Shown here in pieces: positions 28,021 through 36,369 of a DNA stretch of 64,000 nt (position 1 is the first letter of the stretch; every line of letters begins with the position of its first letter). Location: contig NZ_PVZB01000011.1 in assembly GCF_003002025.1 (NCBI RefSeq), positions 186,001-250,000 of the forward strand, in the 5' to 3' direction. This DNA comes from Paraburkholderia sp. BL25I1N1. GTDB taxonomy: Bacteria; Pseudomonadota; Gammaproteobacteria; Burkholderiales; Burkholderiaceae. A model generated the notes under the pieces. That model did not search any database, was not told the origin of the DNA, and was given only the letters and a program-made list of their open reading frames with translations. The position numbers and the translations under genes were made by a program.

Positions 28021-28082
28021 GTTGCACTGACCAGACATCGGGAAATGTATGGCGCGCACTGCGCCAGTCCGCTTAGTGCAAC
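28021..28082. other. Nested hairpin element after the MBL gene
   Basis: Outer arms GTTGCACT (28021-28028) and AGTGCAAC (28075-28082) are perfectly complementary and enclose a second hairpin TGGCGC-GCACT-GCGCCA (28050-28066). It lies 33 bases past the MBL stop codon. No T-tract follows. It could be a 3' end structure or the first part of a longer structured region continuing to 28365. Confidence 0.45.
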
Positions 28083-28201
28083 GCGACCGGCGTCTGTACG
28101 CACAAGCCTACGTACATCATTAACCTGTGCAATCGTCCAAAACCGAGCCTTTATCCCGCCCAGTTACCCTCTCATAATCCCACCTGATTTATAATTATCA
28201 A

Positions 28202-28365
28202 GCCGTCGGGAAACACCCGGCGGCCAGGTTTGACAGCCTGCGATCGTAACCGCACACCCGCTCAGGCGGGTCGTGCGTCTATTGCTGCACGTCTACGTTT
28301 CAATGGGCGGGCTGTAGTGGGAGAGCCGCAAGGCTCGCCGTTTCGTTACGATCACGGTCTGTCAA
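28202..28365 (+). ncRNA. Candidate structured RNA / cis-regulatory leader
   Basis: Several perfect helices can be drawn. Helix 1 is GCCGTCGGG-AAACA-CCCGGCGGC (28202-28224, one U-G). A long closing stem pairs TTGACAG (28230-28236) with CTGTCAA (28359-28365) and GATCGTAAC (28242-28250) with GTTACGATC (28345-28353), with three further pairs between them, giving 19 pairs in 21 positions. Inside lie CGCAC-ACCCGC-TCAG-GCGGGT-C-GTGCG (28251-28277) and GAGCC-GCAA-GGCTC (28323-28336), the latter with a GNRA tetraloop. A CTAC/GTAG pair lies between them. It ends 74 bases before the ATG of the next gene. I do not recognise the Rfam class. Confidence 0.65.
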
Positions 28366-28439
28366 TCCCGCTACGTGCCCGCTCACCCTTCCCAAAGAGA
28401 GTGTCGGGCGATCTGAGCAAGCATCAGGGAGATCGCAAA

Positions 28440-28901
28440 ATGACCAAGCCTATCAAGAGTCAACCCGCTTCACGCCCGCCTGTCGACGCACTCCAGTACG
28501 AAAAACTCGCCCTATCTGCATTCGACTTCTGCGATCGGCAATTGAGTCAACTGAACACGCTGATTACACTCGCGTCTTCGATATGTAGGAATCCTCCCAT
28601 TACGAGTGACGAAAGACGCCGTCGCCAGATCATGCTCGAGCTGCTAGTCGACACTGCGGAGCAATATCAGCAAGACCTCGAAAACGATCGCGAGCTTTTC
28701 CAGGTGATCGCACTCGATGCAAAGGGCGTCTCTCAAGCGCGTCTGACGGCCAGCCACGCAACGCGCCTTCTCGCCGAAGCATCCAAGCTCGCGAGCGGAT
28801 TGCAATCCACCGACAACGTCCCCAAGCGAAAAAGAACGCCCGCGAAAACCGCGTCGATCGTAAAAACGCAAACGCAGCAATCGGTCGCCGTGCGGCACTG
28901 A
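28440..28901 (+). CDS. Hypothetical helical protein, 153 aa
   Basis: Function unknown. The protein is soluble, strongly helical and charged: a central region LSAFDFCDRQLSQLNTLITL, then ELLVDTAEQYQQDLENDREL, then HATRLLAEASKLASGL. The C-terminal 35 residues are Lys/Thr-rich and basic (KRKRTPAKTASIVKT). I start it at ATG 28440 after GGGAGATCG. The frame stays open another 70 codons upstream through the structured leader, which would give a basic Arg-rich extension; the RNA folding makes that less likely. Small proteins behind such leaders are reminiscent of the DUF3077/DUF6124 genes of Pseudomonas, an impression I could not test. Confidence 0.7.
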   Translation: MTKPIKSQPASRPPVDALQYEKLALSAFDFCDRQLSQLNTLITLASSICRNPPITSDERRRRQIMLELLVDTAEQYQQDLENDRELFQVIALDAKGVSQARLTASHATRLLAEASKLASGLQSTDNVPKRKRTPAKTASIVKTQTQQSVAVRH

Positions 28902-28933
28902 TCAACGGGTAGCGGTGAACCAAAAGCATCAAC

Positions 28934-28970
28934 GAAGGAGGCGCCATGCACAAGCGCATGCGCCTCCTTC
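28934..28970. terminator. Strong stem-loop after the helical protein gene
   Basis: The arms GAAGGAGGCGC (28934-28944) and GCGCCTCCTTC (28960-28970) are perfectly complementary, and the stem extends inside by ATGC/GCAT around one bulged C, with an ACAAGC loop. It lies 33 bases after the stop codon. No T-tract follows on the plus strand. It probably ends or stabilises the transcript. Confidence 0.55.
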
Positions 28971-29129
28971 ACCCGCACCCTCAGAACGACCACAAAAACC
29001 TACCCCTTAAATTCCACCGAAGCGAGCGCTATAAGCCGCCGCGCTGTCATGGTCACGCATTCGACGCACAAACGCGAGCGCATGCCTGAACCATGCGCTC
29101 GCATCGAATTGACGAAAACAGATTGCGTA

Positions 29130-29432
29130 CTACTGACCTTGCAGATTCGGATTTCCAGCAGGAACGCCGGAGCCGGTTTCGGACGAGCCAGTGGTGGAAG
29201 GACCATATCCCGTCGCTCCACTGTTTTGCGCGGCCACGCGAGCTTCGGCCGCTTGAATGTCAGCGGGGTAGGTGGAGTCGGTTGCGACCGCGGGGTTATA
29301 GCCGGCCTGTTCGAGCTGCTTCAATTGCGCTTTGACCTCGGCGCGCGTGACCGGCTGCTCGGATTGCGCGAACGATGCCACCGGCGCTGCGAACACTGCA
29401 ACTAGCGCGACTGCCTTGATAAGCGATTTCAT
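29130..29432 (-). CDS. DUF4148 secreted protein
   Basis: A 100-residue exported protein with a clean Sec signal peptide (about 1-22, LIKAVALVAVFAAPVASFAQ). The DUF4148 signature follows, VTRAEVKAQLKQLEQAGYNP. The C-terminal half is Gly/Ser/Pro-rich and disordered. Such proteins are abundant paralogs in Burkholderiaceae, probably periplasmic and of unknown role. The start at 29432 has a GGAGGGAAG site; an upstream in-frame start would displace the signal peptide. A short palindrome upstream may be its operator. Confidence 0.88.
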   Translation of the reverse strand: MKSLIKAVALVAVFAAPVASFAQSEQPVTRAEVKAQLKQLEQAGYNPAVATDSTYPADIQAAEARVAAQNSGATGYGPSTTGSSETGSGVPAGNPNLQGQ

Positions 29433-29512
29433 GATGCTTCCCTCCGAGAATATTTTATTGGGCGCCGCAACAATCTCGGCGCCACGCACGGATTCTAGGA
29501 AGGGCGAGGTCT

Positions 29513-29525
29513 AGGGGAAACCCCT
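29513..29525. promoter_or_regulatory. Palindrome upstream of the DUF4148 gene
   Basis: AGGGG-AAA-CCCCT is a perfect 13-base inverted repeat 81 bases upstream of the DUF4148 start on its promoter side. Two GGCGCC palindromes lie at 29461-29466 and 29478-29483. It could be a regulator site or a leader hairpin. The binding protein is unknown. Confidence 0.35.
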
Positions 29526-29601
29526 GATACGGTAATTCAGTGTTGCCACAAACAGTAAGTCGGTGTGATGTAATGTCGTTCGTAATAAGTGAACAATCGC
29601 G

Positions 29602-30687
29602 TCACACGCCTTGGCGTACATCGACACGGTACGCAGTCACTTGCCGATATGTGCTGCCGGCTCGCACGATCACTTCGTACTGCTCAGCCATATTGACCTG
29701 GTTCGGAAAGCCGCCCGCTTCGAGACACAAACCGGCATGTGCTTGATACGCAACGCCGCCGCGTCCTGTGTCGCCTTTTAGCCGGTTGCCGCTATAAAAC
29801 TGTAAGCCGCGTTGATCGGTCGAGACGGTCAATTCGCGTCCGCTGCCGGGATCGTAAGCGCAGGCAACCTGGCGCACCGGCGGAGTGGCGCCGTTCTTGC
29901 CGGCGTCGCGTGCATCGTGCAGCACGTAGCAATGATCGAAGCCGCCGGCCGTCGCCAATTGCGCGTGCGGCCAGTCGAGCCGCGCGCCGATCGGCGCGCT
30001 CTGCCGGAAATCGAAGGCATTGCCTGCCACTTCCGCGAGCTTGCACGGAATCATCGCGGCATCGACTTCAAAGAAGCGGTCGGCATCGATCGACAACACG
30101 TGGCCGCGAATATCGGCCCCCGGCCGGCCTGTGAGATTGAAGTACGGATGGCTCGTCAGATTGAGCGGCGTCGCGGCATCGGTGATCGCTTCATAGGCGA
30201 TGGTCAGCGTGCCGTCGTCGTCGAGCGAGTAGCGCACCTGCGTGGTCACGTTGCCGGGAAAACCGGCGTCGCCTTCGGGCGACTCCAGCCGCATGAGCAA
30301 CGCGCCGTTGTCCTCGCTCACGTCCCACAGCGCGCGATGAAAACCCACAGTGCCGCCATGCAGCAGATTCGCGCCTTCATTGCGATCGAGCGTGTACTCG
30401 ATACCATCGAGCGTGAACCGCGCATCGGCAATGCGGTTAGCCCACCGGCCTATCAGTCCGCCCATATAAGTGGTGGCCGCCACATATTCGGCGGGCGTGT
30501 CGTGGCCGAGCAGGATATCGCCGAGCACGCCGGCGCGATCCGGCGCATGCCATGAGACCAGCGTCGCGCCCAGATCGCTGATGGCGACCTTCATACCGTG
30601 CGCATTGCGCAACGTGAAGAGTCGAACGGAATCGCCACCGCGCAATGTGCCCCACGGCTCGGAAGAAAGTTGTGCGATGCTGATCAT
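29602..30687 (-). CDS. galM: Aldose 1-epimerase (mutarotase)
   Basis: A 361-residue galactose-mutarotase-like enzyme that interconverts alpha and beta anomers of aldoses, here probably xylose. The catalytic His is in LTSHPYFNL (about 180) and the catalytic Glu in LCLEAGGFPNQVN near the C-terminus. The sugar-binding NRIADARF and LHGG motifs are present (GGLIGRWANRIADARF, GANLLHGGTVGF). Cytoplasmic, no signal peptide. The start is 33 bases downstream of the xylR stop on the same strand, so the two probably share a transcript, divergent from xylA. Confidence 0.92.
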   Translation of the reverse strand: MISIAQLSSEPWGTLRGGDSVRLFTLRNAHGMKVAISDLGATLVSWHAPDRAGVLGDILLGHDTPAEYVAATTYMGGLIGRWANRIADARFTLDGIEYTLDRNEGANLLHGGTVGFHRALWDVSEDNGALLMRLESPEGDAGFPGNVTTQVRYSLDDDGTLTIAYEAITDAATPLNLTSHPYFNLTGRPGADIRGHVLSIDADRFFEVDAAMIPCKLAEVAGNAFDFRQSAPIGARLDWPHAQLATAGGFDHCYVLHDARDAGKNGATPPVRQVACAYDPGSGRELTVSTDQRGLQFYSGNRLKGDTGRGGVAYQAHAGLCLEAGGFPNQVNMAEQYEVIVRAGSTYRQVTAYRVDVRQGV

Positions 30688-30720
30688 GTCGTCAGTGAGA
30701 AGAAAAGAGAATAGGCATGC

Positions 30721-31938
30721 TCAGCCCGGCGCGGACGTCGAATTCGCCTGCTCCTGGTATTCACGCGGCGTACAACCGAGTTCACGCCGAAATACCGCGT
30801 ACATGTATTGCAACGACGTAAAGCCGCAACGGATCGCCACTTCCGCGCTCGACGCATCGCGCTTTGCCAGCAGTGCTTTCGCGACATCGAGTTTATGACG
30901 CAAAATTTCCTGATGCACGGTGCACTGCCGTTCGCGCCGAAAGTACTCTTCGAGCGACGAACGCGATACGCCCACATAGTCGGCAACCTGTTCGGTGCGA
31001 ATACCCTGGCACGCGTACTGTCGAATGAAGTGCCGCGCCCGCATCACATACGGACTGGCCAGCGGTTGATGCTTCGTCGATTCGAGTACGTTGATGCCGA
31101 CCGGCGGAACGAGAATGCGCCGCCCGGGAAAGCGCGCGCCATGCAGCATCTGATGCAAAAGGTGAGCCGCGGTGCGGCCCATTTCCTCGGTGCCCTGAAT
31201 CACCGAAGAAAGCGGAATACGCGTCAACGTGCGCGTCAACGGATCATTGTCGATGCCGATGATCGCGACTTCTTCGGGCACCGGAATGCCGGCGATCAAA
31301 CACGCCTGAAGCAGATGCCGCGCGCGCGCATCGGTCACGGCGATGATGCCGACCGGCTTGGGCAAATCCCGCAGCCACGCGGTGAGCTGTTCGGTCGCCT
31401 GGTTCCATGACGGCGCGCTGGTGGAGAGTCCGCGATACATCTCGCCGTCGATCTGCTCCGCGCTGTGTCCGTCCGCGCTACGCAGATGAGCGAACGCGAG
31501 TTCGCGCTGTTGCGCCCAGCGGTTCTCTTGCGCCTGCGGCAAGCTGTACAGCGCGAAGTGCTCGAGACCCGCGCCGATCAAATGCGTGTAGGCGAGCGAG
31601 ACGAGCTTGCTGTTGTCGGTGGCGATATAGGGTAAATCCGGAGGATAGTGCGCCGGATCTTCGAACGACGAACCCACGGCGACCACCGGCAACGGACAAT
31701 CGCGCAGCGCTTCGCCCACGGCGGGATCGTCGAAATCCGCGATGATGCCGTCGCCGTCGAAGCGTTCGATGCCCGTCAGCCGGCAGCGAAAATCTTCTTC
31801 GAGGAACAGGTCCCACGCCACGCGCGTGGACAGCAGGTAGTTGCCGATGCCGGTAATGATCTCGCGGTCGTAGACCTTGTTCGCGTTGAACAGCAGCGCG
31901 ATCCGATGGGTCGTCTGTGGCGTTTGCGGACGGGTCAT
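30721..31938 (-). CDS. xylR: Xylose operon regulator XylR (AraC family)
   Basis: A 405-residue transcription activator with an N-terminal periplasmic-binding-protein-like sensor domain (about 15-290; ALLFNANKVYDREIITGIGN near the start) and a C-terminal AraC-type double HTH (about 300-395; IRTEQVADYVGVSRSSLEEY and SSAEVAIRCGFTSLQYMYAV). Length and architecture match E. coli XylR, which activates xyl operons on binding D-xylose. The ATG at 31938 is used; an upstream TTG would add eight residues. It is divergent from xylA, with a candidate direct-repeat operator in the shared gap. Confidence 0.93.
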   Translation of the reverse strand: MTRPQTPQTTHRIALLFNANKVYDREIITGIGNYLLSTRVAWDLFLEEDFRCRLTGIERFDGDGIIADFDDPAVGEALRDCPLPVVAVGSSFEDPAHYPPDLPYIATDNSKLVSLAYTHLIGAGLEHFALYSLPQAQENRWAQQRELAFAHLRSADGHSAEQIDGEMYRGLSTSAPSWNQATEQLTAWLRDLPKPVGIIAVTDARARHLLQACLIAGIPVPEEVAIIGIDNDPLTRTLTRIPLSSVIQGTEEMGRTAAHLLHQMLHGARFPGRRILVPPVGINVLESTKHQPLASPYVMRARHFIRQYACQGIRTEQVADYVGVSRSSLEEYFRRERQCTVHQEILRHKLDVAKALLAKRDASSAEVAIRCGFTSLQYMYAVFRRELGCTPREYQEQANSTSAPG

Positions 31939-32059
31939 GGCGGTGAGCGGCGCGCGGGCCAATGACCCGTCACGCCTTCGTCTCCTGTTAGATGCTTAGT
32001 TTGAATGGCACCGGTTTTAAGCGTCTGGTTATTCTAGGCCCCGAATCGCGCGCCGGTGC

Positions 32060-32091
32060 GAAACAAAATCATGGGCGGTAAGAAACATCAA
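32060..32091 (+). promoter_or_regulatory. Candidate XylR binding site
   Basis: Two direct repeats GAAACAAAATC (from 32060) and GAAACATCAAG (from 32082) are spaced 22 bases apart, about two helical turns, as expected for AraC-family tandem half sites. They resemble the E. coli XylR box by the A-rich GAAA core. The site lies 119-150 bases before the xylA start, in the xylR-xylA gap. Confidence 0.45.
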
Positions 32092-32209
32092 GCACGCTGC
32101 GCAATTTCGCAATTGCCGACGCATCGTGCAAGCGGCAGCATGGCGTCACCTTGTCAACCGGCGCGGCGACGCCGCACGGGTTGCGGTGCACCATAAACTG
32201 GAGACGCTG

Positions 32210-33532
32210 ATGTCTTACTTCGAACACATTCCCGAGATCCGCTACGAAGGCCCTCAATCGGATAACCCGCTTGCGTACCGCCATTACGATAAAAGCAAAA
32301 AGGTACTCGGAAAGACGCTCGAAGAACATCTGCGCATTGCCGTATGTTACTGGCATACGTTCGTCTGGCCGGGTGTGGATATTTTCGGGCAAGGCACGTT
32401 TCGACGTCCCTGGCAGCAAGCGGGCGACGCGATGGAGCGCGCGCAGCAGAAAGCGGATTCCGCATTCGAGTTCTTTTCGAAGCTCGGCACGCCGTACTAC
32501 ACGTTTCACGATACCGATGTCTCGCCTGAGGGGGCGAGCCTGAAGGAATACAGCGAAAACTTCTTGCGCATCGCCGACTATCTGGCGCGCAAGCAGGAAA
32601 CCACGGGCATCAAGCTGCTATGGGGCACGGCCAATCTGTTCTCGCATCCCCGTTATGCGGCCGGCGCCGCGACCAGTCCCGATCCGGAGGTGTTCGCGTT
32701 TGCGGCGACACAAGTGCGCCATGCGCTCGATGCGACGCAACGACTCGGCGGCGATAATTATGTGCTGTGGGGTGGCCGTGAGGGTTACGATACCTTGCTG
32801 AATACCGACCTCGTGCGTGAACGCGATCAACTCGCCCGCTTTCTGCATATGGTCGTCGACCATGCGCACAAGATCGGCTTTAAAGGCTCGTTGCTGATCG
32901 AACCCAAGCCGCAGGAACCGACCAAGCATCAATACGATTACGACGTCGCGACCGTGCATGGCTTTTTGCTGCAGCATGGGCTCGACAAAGAGATTCGCGT
33001 GAACATCGAGGCCAATCATGCGACGCTCGCGGGCCACTCGTTTCATCACGAGATCGCCACGGCCTACGCGCTGGGTATTTTCGGCAGCGTCGACGCGAAT
33101 CGCGGCGATCCGCAAAACGGCTGGGATACGGATCAATTCCCAAATAGTGTGGAAGAACTGACGCTCGCCTTCTACGAAATTCTCAAACACGGCGGATTCA
33201 CAACCGGCGGCATGAATTTCGATTCGAAAGTACGGCGCCAAAGCGTCGATCCGGAAGATCTGTTCTACGGTCACATTGGTGCGATCGATAACCTTGCGCT
33301 CGCCGTCGAACGCGCGGCGGTACTGATTGAAAACGATCGTCTCGATCAATTCAAACGTCAGCGCTACGCGGGCTGGGATGCGGAGTTCGGCCGCAAGATT
33401 TCTTCCGGCGATTATTCGCTCTCCACGCTGGCCGAGGACGCAATGGCGCGCGGTCTGAACCCGCAGCACGCAAGCGGCCATCAGGAGTTGATGGAAAACA
33501 TCGTGAATCAGGCGATTTATAGCGGACGTTGA
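32210..33532 (+). CDS. xylA: Xylose isomerase
   Basis: A 440-residue class II xylose isomerase converting D-xylose to D-xylulose with two divalent metals. Recognisable blocks are HTFVWPGVDIFG, FHDTDVSPEGASLKEY (catalytic His and Asp), WGGREGYDTLLNTD, LIEPKPQEPTKHQYDYD, NIEANHATLAGH and GSVDANRGDPQNGWDTDQFP, supplying metal ligands. The length fits E. coli XylA (440). ATG follows GGAGACGC. It heads the xylA-xylFGH direction of the cluster. Xylulokinase (xylB), needed next in the pathway, is absent from this window and must be elsewhere or replaced. Confidence 0.96.
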   Translation: MSYFEHIPEIRYEGPQSDNPLAYRHYDKSKKVLGKTLEEHLRIAVCYWHTFVWPGVDIFGQGTFRRPWQQAGDAMERAQQKADSAFEFFSKLGTPYYTFHDTDVSPEGASLKEYSENFLRIADYLARKQETTGIKLLWGTANLFSHPRYAAGAATSPDPEVFAFAATQVRHALDATQRLGGDNYVLWGGREGYDTLLNTDLVRERDQLARFLHMVVDHAHKIGFKGSLLIEPKPQEPTKHQYDYDVATVHGFLLQHGLDKEIRVNIEANHATLAGHSFHHEIATAYALGIFGSVDANRGDPQNGWDTDQFPNSVEELTLAFYEILKHGGFTTGGMNFDSKVRRQSVDPEDLFYGHIGAIDNLALAVERAAVLIENDRLDQFKRQRYAGWDAEFGRKISSGDYSLSTLAEDAMARGLNPQHASGHQELMENIVNQAIYSGR

Positions 33533-33573
33533 TCAGCGTTTCAGGAAGCAGTGCATCGAGAAGTCGCAACACC

Positions 33574-33606
33574 AAAAAAAATCGCGCGGCCACGTCGACC
33601 GCGCGA
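33574..33606 (-). terminator. Hairpin with minus-strand T-tract between xylA and xylF
   Basis: Arms TCGCGCGG (33582-33589) and CCGCGCGA (33599-33606) are preceded on the plus strand by eight As, so read on the minus strand they form a stem followed by eight Ts. That is a rho-independent terminator against antisense transcription. In the sense direction it may act as an intercistronic stabiliser between xylA and the transporter genes. Confidence 0.5.
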
Positions 33607-33701
33607 AACAGGAAGCTTTGGGTTGTCGCTTGTCCGGTCTTGTGGCTCGCAGCGCAAACCGTCCAATCCGGTATTCCGGCTATCAGAAGAAGGAGACAGA
33701 G

Positions 33702-34730
33702 ATGAAATTCGCAACGCGTCGTAACGTATTGAGTTCGCTCGTATGTGGAGCGGTGCTCGCCAGCCTGTCGCTTGCCGCGCCGCTCGCGCATGCAAGCAAG
33801 GATCACCCGGAAATTGGCTTCTGTATCGACGATCTGCGCGTCGAGCGCTGGTCGCGCGATCGTGACTATTTCGTCGCCGCAGCGGAAAAACTCGGTGCGA
33901 AAGTGTCGGTGCAATCCGCCGATGCGAGCGAAGCGCGGCAGATCTCGCAGATCGAAAACCTGATCTCGCGCGGCGTCGATGTCATCGTGATCGTGCCGTT
34001 CAATTCGAAGACGCTCGGTAACGTGGTCGCCGAAGCAAAGAAAGCGGGCATCAAGGTGGTTTCATATGACCGCCTGATTCTCGACGCCGATGTCGACGCC
34101 TATATTTCGTTCGATAACGAGAAGGTCGGCGAATTGCAGGCGCAAGGCGTCTACAATGCGCAGCCGAAGGGCAACTACTTCCTGCTCGGCGGCGCGCCGA
34201 CCGACAACAACGCGAAGATGTTGCGCGAAGGTCAGCTCAAGATACTGAAGCCCGCCATCGATAAAGGCGACATCAAAGTAGTCGGTCAGCAGTGGGTGCC
34301 GGAATGGAGCGCGTCCACGGCGCTGCGCATTGTCGAAGATGCGCTGACGGCGAATAACAACAAGATCGACGCGATCGTCGCCTCGAACGACGGCACCGCG
34401 GGCGGTGCGATCCAGGCGCTCGCCGCGCAGCACATGGCGGGCAAAGTGCCGGTATCGGGCCAGGACGCGGACCTCGCGGCCGTGAAACGTGTGATTGCCG
34501 GCACGCAGACCATGACCGTCTACAAGCCGCTGAAACTGATTGCCGGCGAAGCGGCCAAGCTCTCCGTGGCGCTTGCAAAGGGCGAAAAACCCGCCTTTAA
34601 CTCGCAATACGACAACGGCAAGAAGAAAGTCGACACGGTGCTCCTGCAACCCACGTTGCTCACCAAGAGCAATGTCGATGTAGTCGTCAAGGACGGCTTC
34701 TATAGCCAGGCCCAGCTCGCGAGCCAATGA
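33702..34730 (+). CDS. xylF: Xylose ABC transporter, substrate-binding protein
   Basis: Periplasmic D-xylose-binding protein, 342 residues, of the ribose-binding-like family. The Sec signal peptide covers about 1-29 (LVCGAVLASLSLAAPLAHA). The mature protein begins SKDHPEIGFCIDDLRVERWS, typical of XylF, with the sugar-contact segments RDRDYF, SYDRLI, SNDGTAGG and SGQDADLAAV. ATG follows AAGGAGACAGAG. It starts 170 bases after xylA, with a hairpin in between, and likely receives high expression as is usual for binding proteins. Confidence 0.95.
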   Translation: MKFATRRNVLSSLVCGAVLASLSLAAPLAHASKDHPEIGFCIDDLRVERWSRDRDYFVAAAEKLGAKVSVQSADASEARQISQIENLISRGVDVIVIVPFNSKTLGNVVAEAKKAGIKVVSYDRLILDADVDAYISFDNEKVGELQAQGVYNAQPKGNYFLLGGAPTDNNAKMLREGQLKILKPAIDKGDIKVVGQQWVPEWSASTALRIVEDALTANNNKIDAIVASNDGTAGGAIQALAAQHMAGKVPVSGQDADLAAVKRVIAGTQTMTVYKPLKLIAGEAAKLSVALAKGEKPAFNSQYDNGKKKVDTVLLQPTLLTKSNVDVVVKDGFYSQAQLASQ

Positions 34731-34809
34731 GCGTAACGTGTGCGCGGCGGACTTCGATGCGTGTCATGCGCATCGGCGCCGTCGCGCGCCTTGCAGCGAG
34801 GCATAGCGA

Positions 34810-36369
34810 ATGACGCAAGCTCTCATGACGATGCGTGGCATCGTCAAGGCGTTTTCCGGCGTGAAGGCGCTCGACGGCATCGACCTCACGGTCGCGCCCG
34901 GCGAATGCGTGGGCCTGTGCGGCGAGAACGGCGCGGGCAAATCGACGCTGATGAAAGTGCTCTCGGGCGTGTATCCGTGGGGCACGTGGGACGGCGAAAT
35001 CATCTGGGAAGGCGAGCCGCTGAAAGCCGCCAGCGTGCGCGATACCGAACGCGCCGGCATCATCATCATTCACCAGGAGTTGATGCTGGTGCCGGAGTTG
35101 TCGGTGGCGGAGAACATCTTTCTCGGCAATGAAATCACGCTGCCCGGCGGCCGCATGAATTACGCCGCGATGTACCAGCGCGCCGACGAACTGCTGCGCG
35201 AACTTGGCATCAGCGGAATTAACGCCGCACAGCCGGTGATGAACTATGGCGGCGGCCATCAACAGTTGATCGAGATTGCGAAGGCGCTGAACAAGCGCGC
35301 CAAGCTGCTGATTCTCGATGAACCGTCTTCTTCGCTGACTTCTTCCGAGATCCGCATTCTGCTCGACATTGTGCGCGATCTGAAGCGGCGCGGCGTGGCC
35401 TGCGTGTACATCTCGCACAAGCTCGATGAAGTGGCGGCCGTGTGCGACACGATCAGCGTGATTCGCGACGGGCGTCATGTCGCGACCGAGCCAATGCGCG
35501 CGCTCACCACCGACCGCATCATTTCGTTGATGGTAGGCCGCGAAATCAAGAACCTGTTTCCACGCGAGCCGCATCCGATCGGCGACGTGATCTTCGAGGC
35601 GCGCCACGTCACGTGTTTCGATGTGACCAATCCACGCCGCAAGCGTGTGAACGACGTGTCGTTCGCGCTGCGGCATGGCGAGATTCTCGGCGTGGCCGGT
35701 CTCGTCGGCGCGGGGCGCACGGAGTTGATGCAGGCGATCTTCGGCGCGTATCCGGGCGAGAGCGAGGCGACCGTGGTGATGGACGGCAAGCCGCGGAAGA
35801 TTCGCGCACCCGTCGATGCGATTCGCGCAGGCATCGGCATGGTGCCGGAAGATCGCAAACGCCACGGCATCGTGCCGGGGCTGAGCGTCGGCCATAACAT
35901 CACGCTCGCGGTGTTGCAGCGCTTCGCATCGGGCGGGCGAATCGACTCCGCAGCCGAACTCGATACGATTCATACGGAGATGAAGCGGCTTTCGGTGCGC
36001 GCCGCGCATCCCATGTTGTCGATCGCGAGTCTGTCGGGCGGTAATCAGCAAAAGGCCGTGCTGACACGCATGTTGCTGACCAATCCGAAGGTGCTGATTC
36101 TCGACGAGCCCACGCGCGGCGTCGACGTCGGTGCGAAATATGAAATCTACAAGCTGATCTTTCAACTGGCGCAGCGCGGCATGTCGATCGTGATGGTGTC
36201 CTCCGAATTACCTGAAGTGCTCGGCATCAGCGATCGCGTGCTGGTGATCGGTGAAGGCGAGTTGCGAGGCGATTTCATCAACGACAGCCTCACGCAAGAG
36301 GACATTCTCAGCGCCGCGATCCGTCCCGTGCAGCGATCCCCGAACCCAACCGCAGCGAGTGCCGCATGA
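34810..36369 (+). CDS. xylG: Xylose ABC transporter, double ATPase
   Basis: A 519-residue ATP-binding subunit with two fused ABC domains. The first has Walker A CGENGAGKST, the signature-like NYGGGHQQLIEIAKAL and Walker B LILDEPSSSL. The second has a degenerate Walker A GLVGAGRTE, in which Lys is replaced by Arg, then LSGGNQQKAVL and ILDEPTRGVDVGAKYEIY. That asymmetry is usual for CUT2 ATPases. The ATG at 34810 is followed by a second Met; the family start fits either. Its stop overlaps the xylH ATG (ATGA). Confidence 0.94.
   Translation: MTQALMTMRGIVKAFSGVKALDGIDLTVAPGECVGLCGENGAGKSTLMKVLSGVYPWGTWDGEIIWEGEPLKAASVRDTERAGIIIIHQELMLVPELSVAENIFLGNEITLPGGRMNYAAMYQRADELLRELGISGINAAQPVMNYGGGHQQLIEIAKALNKRAKLLILDEPSSSLTSSEIRILLDIVRDLKRRGVACVYISHKLDEVAAVCDTISVIRDGRHVATEPMRALTTDRIISLMVGREIKNLFPREPHPIGDVIFEARHVTCFDVTNPRRKRVNDVSFALRHGEILGVAGLVGAGRTELMQAIFGAYPGESEATVVMDGKPRKIRAPVDAIRAGIGMVPEDRKRHGIVPGLSVGHNITLAVLQRFASGGRIDSAAELDTIHTEMKRLSVRAAHPMLSIASLSGGNQQKAVLTRMLLTNPKVLILDEPTRGVDVGAKYEIYKLIFQLAQRGMSIVMVSSELPEVLGISDRVLVIGEGELRGDFINDSLTQEDILSAAIRPVQRSPNPTAASAA

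Noticed and set aside
28946..29089. 47-codon plus-strand ORF with a perfect AAGGAGG site
   Set aside because: The ribosome-site sequence is one arm of an 11-bp stem-loop and the peptide has no recognisable feature, so the hairpin explains the match better.
32618..33481. 287-codon minus-strand ORF inside xylA
   Set aside because: Antisense shadow of a certain xylose isomerase gene.
35096..36056. Degenerate second Walker A of XylG as a possible mutation
   Set aside because: Replacement of the Lys in the second ABC domain is standard in CUT2-family ATPases, so it is not a defect.
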